A stretch of 64,000 nucleotides of DNA from Neoarius graeffei. Its lineage: Eukaryota; Chordata; Actinopteri; Siluriformes; Ariidae. Positions 54,455 through 64,000 of this stretch are shown one piece after another. Location: contig NC_083581.1 of the NCBI RefSeq assembly GCF_027579695.1, forward strand, positions 62,074,200-62,138,199. Direction: 5' to 3'. Every line of letters starts with the position of its first letter. Position 1 is the stretch's first letter. The notes beneath the pieces are model-generated. The model was not told where the DNA came from. It made no database searches and worked only from the letters and a program-made list of their open reading frames with translations. Position numbers and translations under genes: made by a program.

Positions 54455-55775
54455 AATCCCAAGTCCAAAAATGTTGGGACGCTGTGGGAAAACATAAATA
54501 AAAATAGAACGCAATGATTTGCAAATCATGGAAACCCTATATTTCGTTGAAAATAATACAAAGACAACATATCAAAGGTTGAAACAGAATTGTTTGTTTG
54601 TTTTGAGAAATATATGCTCATTTTGAATTTGATTCCAGCAACACGGTTCAAAAAAAGTTGGGACAGGGGCATGTTTACCACTGTGTTGCATCACCTCTAC
54701 TTTTAACAACACTCTAAATATATGGGAACTGAGGAGTCCAAGTGCTGTAGATTTGAAAGTGAAATGTTGTCCCATTCTTGCCTGATGTACAGTTTCAGTT
54801 GTTCAACACTTCGGGGTCTCCTTTGTCGTATTTTGTGCTGCATAATGCACCAAATGTTTTAAATGGGAGACAGGTCTGGACTGCAGGCAGGCCAGTTTAG
54901 CGCCTGGACTCTTGCTATGGAGCCATGCAGTGGTAATACGTGCAGAATCTAGTTTGGCATTGTCTTGCTGAAATAAGCAAAGCCTTCCCTGAAAAAGATT
55001 TTGTCTGGATGGCAGCACGTTGCTCTGAAACGTTCAGCATTAATGGTGCCTTCTGAGATGTACAAGCTACCCATGTTAGGTGCACTAATGCACCCTCATA
55101 CCATCACAGATGCTGGCTTTTGAACTGTGCACTGATAACAAGCCGGATGGTCCCTCTTCTCTTTAGCCTAGAGGGTGTGGTGTCCGTGATTTCTAAAAAG
55201 AATTTAAAATTTCAATTCGTCAGACCACAGGACAGTTTTCCACTTCACCTCAGTCCATCGTAAGAGCTCGGGCCCAGAGAAGGCGGCGGAGTTTCTGGAT
55301 ATTGTTTATATCTGGTTTTAACTTGCATTTTTGGATGCAATGATGAACTGTATTCATAGATGATGGTTTTCTGAAGTGTTCCTGAGCCCATACAATGATT
55401 TCCACTACAGAATTGTGTCTGCTTTTAATGCAGTGCCGCCTGAGGGCCTGAAGATCACAGGCATTCGGTGTTGCTTTTCAGCCTTCTCCCTTACATACAG
55501 AGATTTTCCTGGATTCTCTGAATCTTTTAATGATATTATATACCGTAAATGATGTGATCCCCAAATTTTTTGCAGTTTTACACTGTGGAACATTATTCTT
55601 AACTTATTGCATTGTTTGCCCATGCAGTCTTTCACAGAGCAGTGAACCCCTCCCCATCTTTACTTCTGAGAGACTCAGCCTCTCTGGGGTGCTCTTTGTA
55701 TACCCAATCATGTTACTGACCTGTTGCCAATTAATATAATTAGTCTTTTGTTGCCCTGTTCCAACTTTTTTTGAA
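54455..55775 (-). pseudogene. Tc1/mariner-like transposon relic E
   Basis: Same family as transposons C and D: CCAAAAATGTTGGGAC at the left, AAAAAAAGTTGGGACAGGGGC inside, and TGTTCCAACTTTTTTTGAAAC at the right. Minus-strand text encodes transposase fragments (for example FQGRLCLFQQDNAKLDSARI with the second catalytic aspartate, within 54803-55018). Multiple stops and frame changes throughout. The right end runs into a family B SINE fragment. Confidence 0.8.
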
Positions 55776-55783
55776 ACATATTG

Positions 55784-55920
55784 AAGAAAGAAAAAAAGAA
55801 AGAAAGCACAACTTTATTCATCACACACTTGTGAAATTCCTCTCTGCATTTAACCCATCTGAAGCAGTGAACACACACGTGAGCAATGATTGCACACACA
55901 TAGAGCAGTGGGCAGCCTGT
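55784..55920 (-). mobile_element. SINE family B, 3' fragment
   Basis: AAGAAAGCACAACTTTATTC through TTTAACCCATCTGAAGCAG to AGAGCAGTGGGCAGCC, the tail-specific part of family B. No head. Confidence 0.8.
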
Positions 55921-55977
55921 TATCAGAGTGGTACAAATCCAGTCCTGGAGGGCCAGAGTCCAGCAAAGTCTGATCAT

Positions 55978-56630
55978 TTCACTGCATGAAGACTATGTGA
56001 TCAGGCACTGATGTTGGACGAGAAGACCTGGCTCACAATCATCATTTCAATTCATCCCAAAGGTGTTCAGTGGGGTTGAGGTCCATGCCCTGTGTAGGTC
56101 GCTGGAGTTCCTCCACACCAAACTTGTCAAACCATGGGCCTCCCGATGAACAGTCATACTGGAACAGGAAAAGGCCTTCCCCAAACTGTGGCCACAAAGT
56201 TGGTATACTTTGTATGCTATAGCATTAACATTGCCCTTCACTGGAAATAAGGGACCAGCCCAAACCCTGAAAACCAGCCCTAGACCATTCTCAAACTTTG
56301 CTGTTGGCACTGTGCATTCTGGTAGTTGGCATTCTAGTATCCGCCAAGGCCAGATTCGTTCATCAGACTGCCAGACAGTGAAGCGTGATTCATCCTTCCA
56401 AAGAACATGTTTCCACCACTCCAGAGTTCGGTGGCGGCATGTTTTACGCCACTCCAGCTGATGCTTGGCATTGCACATAATGATCTAGGCTTGTGTGCAG
56501 CTGCTCAGCAATGGGAACTCATTTCATGAAGCTCCAGATGTGCAGTCCTTGTGCTGATGTTGCTTCCAGAAGCAGTTTAGAACTCTCTAGTGAGTGATGC
56601 AACAGAGATTAGGTGATTTTTACATTAGAG
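55978..56630 (-). pseudogene. Tc1-like transposase relic F
   Basis: The minus-strand frame 56478-56047 reads MCNAKHQLEWRKTCRHRTLE, then WKHVLWKDESRFTVWQSDER, ECTVPTAKF and FPVKGNVNAIAYK. The WxDESRF block keeps the first catalytic aspartate. The second aspartate region is altered (SCSSMTVHREAHGL), the GGG-rich turn is lost and the C-terminal acidic residue is absent. This is a different Tc1 subfamily from A, B and C. Confidence 0.82.
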
Positions 56631-56639
56631 CTCCAAACT

Positions 56640-57177
56640 TCAGGACTTGGAAACCCCTTTCTGTGATTTGTGTGATGTACCACTTCATGGCTGTATTCTT
56701 GATACTATTGTTACAGTTGACTTGAATTTAAGTCCAAGTTGCCATTATTTATAGATCTGCCTGTTTTTGAGTAACCAAGGTTTGGATTAAACCCATTCAA
56801 TTCAACTGACCAGTAAAATCTAATGGCTTCAATTCACAGATCCCTGCAGGGCCCCAAACTGTTTTGCTGATTTAGAGGGATGTTAAAACACATGGGCAGC
56901 CAGCTTAAAATTTGCAATGGCATGGAAATCCATATAGGTACTATAATTAGAATGAACCCATTAAAGAACTTGGCAATAGTATGTTAGTCATGGAGTATAA
57001 TGGTGTTGTCTATGGAGAGAAAGTTCAATTCCATTTATTAATTTTTGCTGATGTTTATGATGTGAGCCAATAATTCTGGAGTTACCCTTTGTAAGATGTT
57101 TGCATCTTGGAACAGAGAAAAAAATCATCAAAATGTACTCCTCTTGGACTGGAGTTGTGCACAATGGATTATATGTA
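56640..57177. other. No recognisable feature
   Basis: No gene, element end or repeat identified. Confidence 0.5.
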
Positions 57178-57179
57178 TA

Positions 57180-57792
57180 CACTGTCAGAAATAGGGGTAC
57201 AGTAGGAGTCTATTTCTGTACCCCATGGTACAATCTCCACTAATGTACCCATCCATCCATTATCTGTAGCCACTTATCCTGTTCTATAGGGTTATCCCAG
57301 CTGACTATGGGCGAGAGGCGGGGTACACCCTGGACAAGTCGCCAGGTTATCACAGGGCTGACACAAAGACAAACAACCATTCACACTCACATTCACACCT
57401 ACGGTCAATTTAGAGCCACCAATTAACCTAACCTGCATGTCTTTGGACTGTGGGGGAAACCGGAGCACCCGGAGGAAACCCGTGCAGACACAGGGAGAAC
57501 ATGCAAACTTCACACAGAAAGGCCCTCGCCGGCCACTGGGCTCGAACTCAGGACCTTCTTGCTGTGAGGCGACAGTGCTAACCACTACACCATCGTGCCG
57601 CCCTAATGTACCCCCTAGGGCTAATTATTAGACCTCAAGGTAACTACGTGTCCCTTTTTAGGGCCAGAAAGGTACATATATGGTCCCAAGCAGTATATAA
57701 AGGGTACAAATAAGTACCTTAGAGGGTACTGCCCCAGTGACAAGCCATTGTACCCCTAAAGGTACAATAATGCACTTTATTTTCCGAGAGTG
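57180..57792. mobile_element. TA-flanked MITE with CACTGTCAGAAA ends, carrying a SINE
   Basis: CACTGTCAGAAATAGGGGTA at the left and, inverted, CACTCTCGGAAAATA at the right, with TA on both sides. The interior has GGTAC-rich repeats (GGTACAxx). A family A SINE sits inside at 57251-57602. The TA target suggests Tc1/mariner-type mobilisation. Confidence 0.75.
57251..57602 (-). mobile_element. SINE family A
   Basis: Flanked by CTAATGTACCC (57240-57250 and 57603-57613). The tail is ATCCATCCATT, not ATGAGATGAG, and a short internal deletion lies after TATAGGGTTATCCC. Confidence 0.92.
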
Positions 57793-57814
57793 TAAAGAAA
57801 CATTAAATATTACT

Positions 57815-58166
57815 CATCTCATTATCTCTAGCTGCTTTATCCTGTTCTACAGGGTCGCAAGCAAGCTGGAGCCTATCCCAGCTGACTACGGGCGAAAGGC
57901 GGGGTACACCCTGGACAAGTCGCCAGGTCATCACAGGGCTGACACATAGACACAGACAACCATTCACACTCACACCTACAGTCAGTTAACCTAACCTGCA
58001 TGTCTTTGGACTGTGGGGGAAACCAGAGCACCTGGAGGAAACCCACATGGACATGGGGGGAACATGCAAACTCCGCACAGAAAGGCCCTCGCCGGCCACG
58101 GGGCTCGAACCCAGGACCTTCTTGCTGTGAGGCGACAGCGCTAACCACTACACCACCGTGCCGCCG
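57815..58166 (-). mobile_element. SINE family A
   Basis: Target duplication TTAAATATTACT (57803-57814 and 58167-58178). The body lacks the CAATTTAGAGTCACC segment that is the MITE target in other copies. Confidence 0.93.
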
Positions 58167-58971
58167 TTAAATATTACTGTGTTAAAGAAATAAAATATCT
58201 TCAGTATCATCCAACATGGTGCAGCAGAGGATAATTTTGCTGCCTATTAGCTCATGGGTCCCAGGTTTGATCTTTTGCCTCAGGCGGAATTTTACATGTC
58301 CTCTTGTAGGTTTACATGCCTGCAGGTGCACTGCCAACTCTTTCTTGCCCTGTGAACAAGCATGTGAGTGTGTATGTATCGTGTACTGCATTGGACTGGG
58401 TATGGTGTATTCCTGCCTTGTGCCCAGTGTTTCCAGGATAGACTCCAGATCCACCAATCTTCAGATTCTACAGATCTGGAGCCTAAGACGAACTGATGAA
58501 TAAATGCTGCACAGTTAACCCTTGAATGGTGTTCGGGTCTTTGGGACCGTTTTCATTTTTTATCAAAGGAACAATGATACGATTAATTATTTTTTCAAAC
58601 TCAGACTCATTGGCCTTGGCTCATTTTCTGTGAAGAACATATATCAGAACACATTTTCGATGACCGCACATTGTACACCCACCCTATGCATTTATATTAC
58701 ATACAGGATGTTCGGGTCCACTGGACCCCGGGCGAATAAAAGTGTGTACCTTCACTCTGTCCTCCTCCTGTCTGGGCCTGCTGTTAGTGTGTGTGTGTGT
58801 GTTTTGTGTTTCTGCCCCTGCCGTTCAAGCACCGGCACCTGTCTGCTCTCACATTCCTACACATTTTACCCTCTGACTTGCGGGAACCAAGACAGAAGTT
58901 CCCATAAATTGGGGGCAGGACACAATAAATCTAGCTTTTCCAATGTGGCTCCTTATCACAACTGATCAAGA

Positions 58972-59170
58972 TGGCCAAAAGATTCTCTGCTCAGATAGAC
59001 TTGCAAATGATTTTGAAAGACGGAGAAGCTTTTGATGATGATGTAGAGGAAGACGTTTCAGAACGTGAGGATCACCTTTCTGAAAATTCAGTCTGACAGT
59101 GACTTTGAAGAAGAGGATGAGCTGGAGCATCAGCCAGTCCCAAAACGAAGACAAGCATGGGGATGATGTG
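58972..59170 (+). pseudogene. piggyBac-like transposase N-terminal remnant
   Basis: From ATG at 58972 the translation is MAKRFSAQIDLQMILKDGEA, then an acidic stretch FDDDVEEDVSEREDHLSENSV and a TGA. After a frame change it continues DFEEEDELEHQPVPKRRQAW before stopping. A short basic start followed by a long acidic region is typical of piggyBac-type transposase N-termini. No DDD catalytic core follows. Identification rests mainly on the TTAA-flanked termini. Confidence 0.65.
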
Positions 59171-59500
59171 TTGTATAGACTGACAATGATTACTATATGT
59201 GTTCAGCTTGTGTTGTGTAAACTGAACTGAATGGGTTAAATTTCTAATGAAATTCAAAGAAATAAAAATCAGTTGTTATGAAAAAAACCTTGCTTCATTT
59301 GTAAATTTGAAGATAAACATCTTTTTTTCCACTCATATCTTGACTGTAATTGATTTTCTTTTTGTAAAATTACATTTTATTAAAAAACAAACAAAAAACG
59401 AGTAGCTTTTTTTTAAATAAATGTAATCTAACAAAGGTAAAGGGCAAATATTAACCATATAAGCTGTTTATGTTGCTTGTAATTGGGGTGAAGTAAACAT

Positions 59501-59876
59501 CTCATCTCATCTCATTATCTCTAGCCGCTTTATCCTTCTACAGGGTCGCAGGCAAGCTGGAGCCTATCCCAGCTGACTACGGGCGAAAGGCGGGGTACAC
59601 CCTGGACAAGTCGCCAGGTCATCACAGGGCTGACACATAGACACAGACAACCATTCACACCCACATTCACACCTACGGTCAATTTAGAGTCACCAGTTAA
59701 CCTAACCTGCATGTCTTTGGACTGTGGGGGAAACCGGAGCACCCGGAGGAAACCCACGCAGACACGGGGAGAACATGCAAACTCCACACAGAAAGGCCCT
59801 CGCCGGCCCCAGGGCTCAAACCCAGGACCTTCTTGCTGTGAGGCGACAGCGCTAACCACTACACCACCGTGCCGCC
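59501..59876 (-). mobile_element. SINE family A, full length
   Basis: Target duplication TGAAGTAAACAT (59489-59500 and 59877-59888). Complete head, body and ATGAGATGAG tail, inside the piggyBac-like element. Confidence 0.94.
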
Positions 59877-60012
59877 TGAAGTAAACATCTATTAAGTATT
59901 TCATGTAAAATTGTTTGATTGTGTTGACTTTAAAGCACCAAAATGCAACGGGTCCACCAGACCCACCAACACAGGCTGAGTAACAAAAATACGAATACCG
60001 CACAAGGGTTAA

Positions 60013-61454
60013 CACTGAGCTGTTGACCTTGGCCTAGCCTGCATCCCTACACCTCAGGGTTGTGCTCTCAACACAATTTATGGAGTACTGTAAACTTGCA
60101 CTATCTTGCACTTTTCTCTCCGTGTCCGGTTCCTGGATGGTGCAGATTCCCACATTCTAATGCTTTATGACACTGCAGAGGAACATCCCACATAAAAAGG
60201 CCTTTGAACACGATGCTGTGAGGTCGCCCTCCTCTTTTTAAACTTCAACTCTGCGTTTGTCCCGTGCACTGCAGAAATAAAAGAGCCAAGTCCCTCCTGC
60301 TTAAGCTGATGAGGTACGCGACAATCAATAAGATTAATGAGTTGTTCAGGGAGGAATAGGAATGAGGTAGTCTGCAGTGCTGCACTGCAGGAGGGAGTCA
60401 ATCCCAGTCACACAGAGACCCCTACTGTCGACTACGCACTGCTTCAGACATCCTTAGAAATGACCTATGAGGAGTGTGTTTCTGAGAAAGAAAATGATTT
60501 GATGGTTTATTAACAATCCTGAAGATAAGCCGTTACTGTATATTCATTGTTAATATCCTTCCAAGTTTGACTTCTTGTAGTATTGTTACCTTGAGATGAC
60601 AGATGAAAATGATTTGATCATTGTTTTCAATCCTTTATACACTATTTTCAAGGGTAAGAAGAATTTTCTTTACTAGGATTCAATTCATCTGCCATTAAGG
60701 CTAAACTCTTTAACATAAGAACAATTGGAATAAGCTTGTCCTGATGCAATATTTCTTTCTTCTCATTTATGAATTGTGTAATCTCCAGAAAACTGCATAT
60801 GCTAATTGAGTCTCTCCAGATATTTTCTATTTGTAAATGCAAATTGTACTTATGAATGTAATATAAATGCAGTAATACACTGATTAATTGTGAGGCTAAG
60901 CCCTATAAACTCTTAATAGAGATATATACTACATGAATAATTTGAAAATGCTTTCCAATAAATGTTTTATTATTATTCCTTTGCACGAGCATGAACAGAG
61001 AGTTTTGGCAGCTGTCGATATCCACTGAGTCATGTCATTCAGTGCAATCTTTTCTCCAGTTCTACTTTCCCTCTCAGTGTTTTGGCTATCTGCCCACTTA
61101 ATTCATTAAGTCTGCGACAGGGGAGCTAGGCGCAAAGCACAGAGGTAAAATACATTACCACAACTTCTTTATTCAGATTGCAGACTGTTGATTATGCAAT
61201 GACGGCTGCTTGAGCTGATGCCATAGAGCTCCACTGCTTGAAGGTTACAAGGAACATTGTTTCCAGACCAGTGAGAATTACTGATTAATTAAAATGTGTT
61301 TAAGAGAGGGGTTTGAAAAGACTTTTACAGACAAGCCGAGGCTCTGACTTTATACTTTAAATAGATGCTGTGCCTCAAATGCTACAGCTACTGACACAGT
61401 ATACATTATGGGGCTGCACTGATTGGACAATTTGGATTGATCAATTTAAAATGT
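60013..61454. other. No recognisable gene
   Basis: Unique-looking AT-rich DNA; open frames up to 78 codons without motifs. No element ends found. Confidence 0.5.
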
Positions 61455-62542
61455 GAGGATTGAAATGAATGGAGGCATCAATCATAAATTTATTATTATT
61501 CATTATAATTGATTATATTATTATTATTATCAAGATTACAACAGAAAGTGGGGTGGCACGGTGGTGTAGTGGTTAGCGCTGTCGCCTCACAGCAAGAAGG
61601 TCCGGGTTCGAGCCCCGTGGCCGGCGAGGGCCTTTCTGTGCAGAGTTTGCATGTTCTCCCCGTGTCCGCGTGGGTTTCCTCCGGGTGCTCCGGTTTCCCC
61701 CACAGTCCAAAGACATGCAGGTTAGGTAAACTGGTGACTCTAAATTGACCGTAGGTGTGAATGTGAGTGTGAATGGTTGTCTGTGTCTATGTGTCAGCCC
61801 TGTGATGACCTGGCGACTTGTCCAGGGTGTACCCCGCCTTTCGCCCGTAGTCAGCTGGGATAGGCTCCAGCTTGCCTGCGACCCTGTAGAAGGATAAAGC
61901 GGCTAGAGATAATGAGATGAGATGAGGATTGAAATGAATGGAGGCATCAATCATAAATTTATTATTATTCATTATAATTGATTATATTATTATTATTATC
62001 AAGATTACAACAGTCCAAAGACATGCAGGTTAGGTTAACTGGTGACTCTAAATTGACCGTAGGTGTGAATGTGAGTGTGAATGGTTGTCTGTGTCTATGT
62101 GTCAGCCCTGTGATGACCTGGCGACTTGTCCAGGGTGTACCCCGCCTTTCGCCCGTAGTCAGCTGGGATAGGCTCCAGCTTGCCTGCGACCCTGTAGAAG
62201 GATAAAGCGGCTAGAGATAATGAGATGAGATGAGGATTGAAATGAATGGAGGCATCAATCATAAATTTATTATTATTCATTATAATTGATTATATTATTA
62301 TTATTATCAAGATTACAACAGTCCAAAGACATGCAGGTTAGGTTAACTGGTGACTCTAAATTGACCGTAGGTGTGAATGTGAGTGTGAATGGTTGTCTGT
62401 GTCTATGTGTCAGCCCTGTGATGACCTGGCGACTTGTCCAGGGTGTACCCTGCCTTTCGCCCGTAGTCAGCTGGGATAGGCTCCAGCTTGCCTGCGACCC
62501 TGTAGAACAGGATAAAGCGGCTAGAGATAATGAGATGAGATG
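61455..62542 (+). repeat. Local triplication built on a SINE insertion
   Basis: GAGGATTGAAATGAATGGAG starts three units at 61455, 61924 and 62232. Unit 1 holds a complete family A SINE (about 61552-61922, plus strand). Units 2 and 3 (308 and about 310 bp) hold only the SINE from TCCAAAGACATGCAGG onward, joined directly to GATTACAACAG. The short frames shared by the units are repeat products. Confidence 0.93.
61552..61922 (+). mobile_element. SINE family A, full length
   Basis: Head GGTGGCACGGTGGTGTAGTG with intact A and B boxes, and an ATGAGATGAG tail. It is the parent of the partial copies at about 62013-62231 and 62321-62542. Confidence 0.92.
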
Positions 62543-62569
62543 AGACAACAGAAAGTATTGGATAGAATC

Positions 62570-63010
62570 AGATTATATTGGATTGGATTGCAGCAGATTT
62601 AATCTTCTTCTTCTTCTTCTTTTTGGCTGCTCCCGATTAGGGGCTGCCACAGCGGATCTTTCGTCTCCATTTCTCCCTGTCTTCCGCATCCTTCTCTACC
62701 ACACCTGCCACTTTCATGTCCTCTCTCACCACATCCATGTATCTCCTCTTTGGCCTTCCTTGTTTTTGTTTGCCTGGCAGCTCCATCCTCAACATTCTCC
62801 TTCCAACATGATCTGCATCTCTTCTCAGGATGTGCCCATACCATCTCAGTCTCATCTCTCTTAGCTTAATTCCCAAGCTCTCCACATGTGCTGTCCCTCT
62901 GATGTGCTCGTTCCTTATCCTGTCCAACCTCCCATCGCAAACCTCAACATCCTCAACTCCACCACCTCCAACTCTGCATCTTGTCTCTTTGTTAAGGGTA
63001 CGGTCTCCAA
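62570..63010 (-). pseudogene. LINE ORF2 C-terminal fragment, copy 1
   Basis: The minus-strand frame 62927-62637 reads GIKLREMRLRWYGHILRRDA, then GRRMLRMELPG, KQGRPKRRYMDVVREDM and a stop after RKIRCGSP. This is the C-terminal end of an RTE-like LINE polymerase, followed by a short 3' UTR and an AAGAAGAAGAAG tail. 5'-truncated; no RT core. Clade is an inference. Confidence 0.75.
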
Positions 63011-63084
63011 TCCATACATCATTATTATTATTATCAAGATTACAACAGAAAGTATTGGATAGAATCAGATTATATTGGATTGGA

Positions 63085-63440
63085 CTGCAGCAGATTTAAT
63101 CTTCTTCTTCTTCTTCTTTTGGCTGCTTCCAATTAGGGGTCGCCACAGCGGATCTTTCGTCTCCATTGCTCCCTGTCTTCCGCATCCTTCTCTACCACAC
63201 CTGCCACTTTCATATCCTCTCTCACCACATCCATGTATCTTCTCTTTGGCCTTCCTAGTGAGACCACAGCTGGTCTCACTACTGTCTTATACATCTTACC
63301 TTTCACTTTTGCTGGGACTTTCCGATCACAAATGACTCCCGAAATCCTTCTCCAACTGCTCCACCCTGCCTGCACTCTCTTTCTCACCTCACTGTCGCAG
63401 CCCCCATTTTCCTGCACAGTTGACCCCAGGTACTTGAATT
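63085..63440 (-). pseudogene. LINE ORF2 C-terminal fragment, copy 2 with internal deletion
   Basis: The minus-strand frame 63417-63133 reads RRISGVICDRKVPAKVKGKM, then YKTVVRPAVVS joined directly to LGRPKRRYMDVVREDM. About 70 residues present in copy 1 between these blocks are absent. It ends like copy 1 and has the same flank (TTATTATCAAGATTACAACAG and AGAATCAGATTATATTGG), so the two copies appear to be local duplicates. Confidence 0.72.
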
Positions 63441-63449
63441 TGCAGCAGA

Positions 63450-64000
63450 TTCAATGATATCATCAAATATCGAATCATTGACTTATGAAAATCATATAGT
63501 ATCAGTACATTCAGTGGCATTGACAAATATCTGATCACTGCCTTAAGAATTTAAATTATACCATATTGTGGAAACCTGAAGTATACACCCTTAGTAGACA
63601 CTAGGCATAAGAGTGTGCATCCCCCTTGGGTCCTGGATAAAGAAATATATGCATATATCTTTATTTTACAGCTAATATACAAAAATAAATATCATGCTAA
63701 TTATCGTTAACAATATCATGTTAATTTAACTGTATTTCCCTATTGAAAACCAGTTACAATATACAGCCTAACTATTACAGAGTCGTAATCAGTAGTCATA
63801 TTTATTAGAAAGCTCAAATTTTGCATCCACATTGCTATGCTTTTTTAATGTCACTTATCAAACACGTTTACTTCGTTCAGTCCTGTTTAAGGCATAAAAT
63901 CTCAAGTCCAAGAAAGTACACCCTCTTTCAAGTCTAGGTTTTAAGTGTCAGGACATAATAAAAAATCATCTCTTTACCAGGTCTTCAAATTAGCTAAATA
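63450..64000. other. No recognisable gene
   Basis: AT-rich sequence with no open frame, motif or element terminus that I can identify. Confidence 0.5.

Larger units (their letters stand above)
58519..60008 (+). mobile_element. piggyBac-like deletion derivative
   Basis: TTAA at 58515-58518 and 60009-60012 bounds termini CCCTTGAATGGTGTTCGGG and, inverted, CCCTTGTGCGGTATTCG. Inside, GGGTCCACTGGACCC and GGGTCCACCAGACCC mark subterminal repeats. A transposase N-terminus starts at 58972. A family A SINE is inserted at 59501-59876. The central and C-terminal transposase is gone. Confidence 0.85.

Overview
The window looks like teleost fish chromosomal DNA. It is full of fish-type repeats: Tc1/mariner copies, tRNA-derived SINEs, chromodomain Gypsy, BEL/Pao, hAT, PIF/Harbinger and piggyBac relics. 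The single host gene I can defend is a multi-exon vertebrate GPCR. SINE tails of the ATGAGATGAG type hint at a catfish-like genome, but I would not insist on that.

Host gene. GPR157, an orphan class-B-like receptor, lies on the + strand in four coding exons (36916-37292, 50914-51127, 51672-51866, 53043-53276). They splice with consistent GT/AG phases into a 339-residue protein. Intron 1 is about 13.6 kb and stuffed with SINEs, MITEs, a foldback element and Tc1 relics. A 2.3-kb array of seven compound-microsatellite units ends about 240 bp before the start codon, and a (GT)n tract lies in the presumptive 5' UTR.

Layout. 1-4.9 kb: unrecognised DNA, a Helitron-like repeat with four 150-bp units, and a composite tRNA/5S SINE. 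4.9-6.5 kb: a dead Tc1 element with a SINE in it. 6.7-28.3 kb: one Tc1-like element (transposase on the - strand) that has grown to about 21.5 kb by nested insertions. These are a CR1/L2-like LINE, a complete but dead chromodomain Gypsy element (itself hit by a Harbinger-like MITE), and a BEL/Pao element. The BEL element was in turn hit by a mariner-like element carrying a solo LTR and a Harbinger-like element, and its 3' LTR was hit by a hAT-like MITE. 26.4-29.3 kb: two inverted copies of that MITE flank a 1.67-kb segment that has been inverted. The inversion splits an LTR, a Tc1 end and a SINE, and exchanges the MITE target-site duplications. 27.1-27.7 kb: a THAP-domain relic with a perfect 91-bp palindrome. 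29.6-36.7 kb: a third copy of the MITE, long (TA)n tracts and the microsatellite array. 36.9-53.3 kb: GPR157. 53.3-64 kb: Tc1 relics, SINEs, a piggyBac deletion derivative, a local triplication and LINE 3' ends.

Nothing in the window forms an operon or pathway. The interest lies in the order of insertions, which can be read from target-site duplications, and in rearrangements that used transposon copies as substrates.
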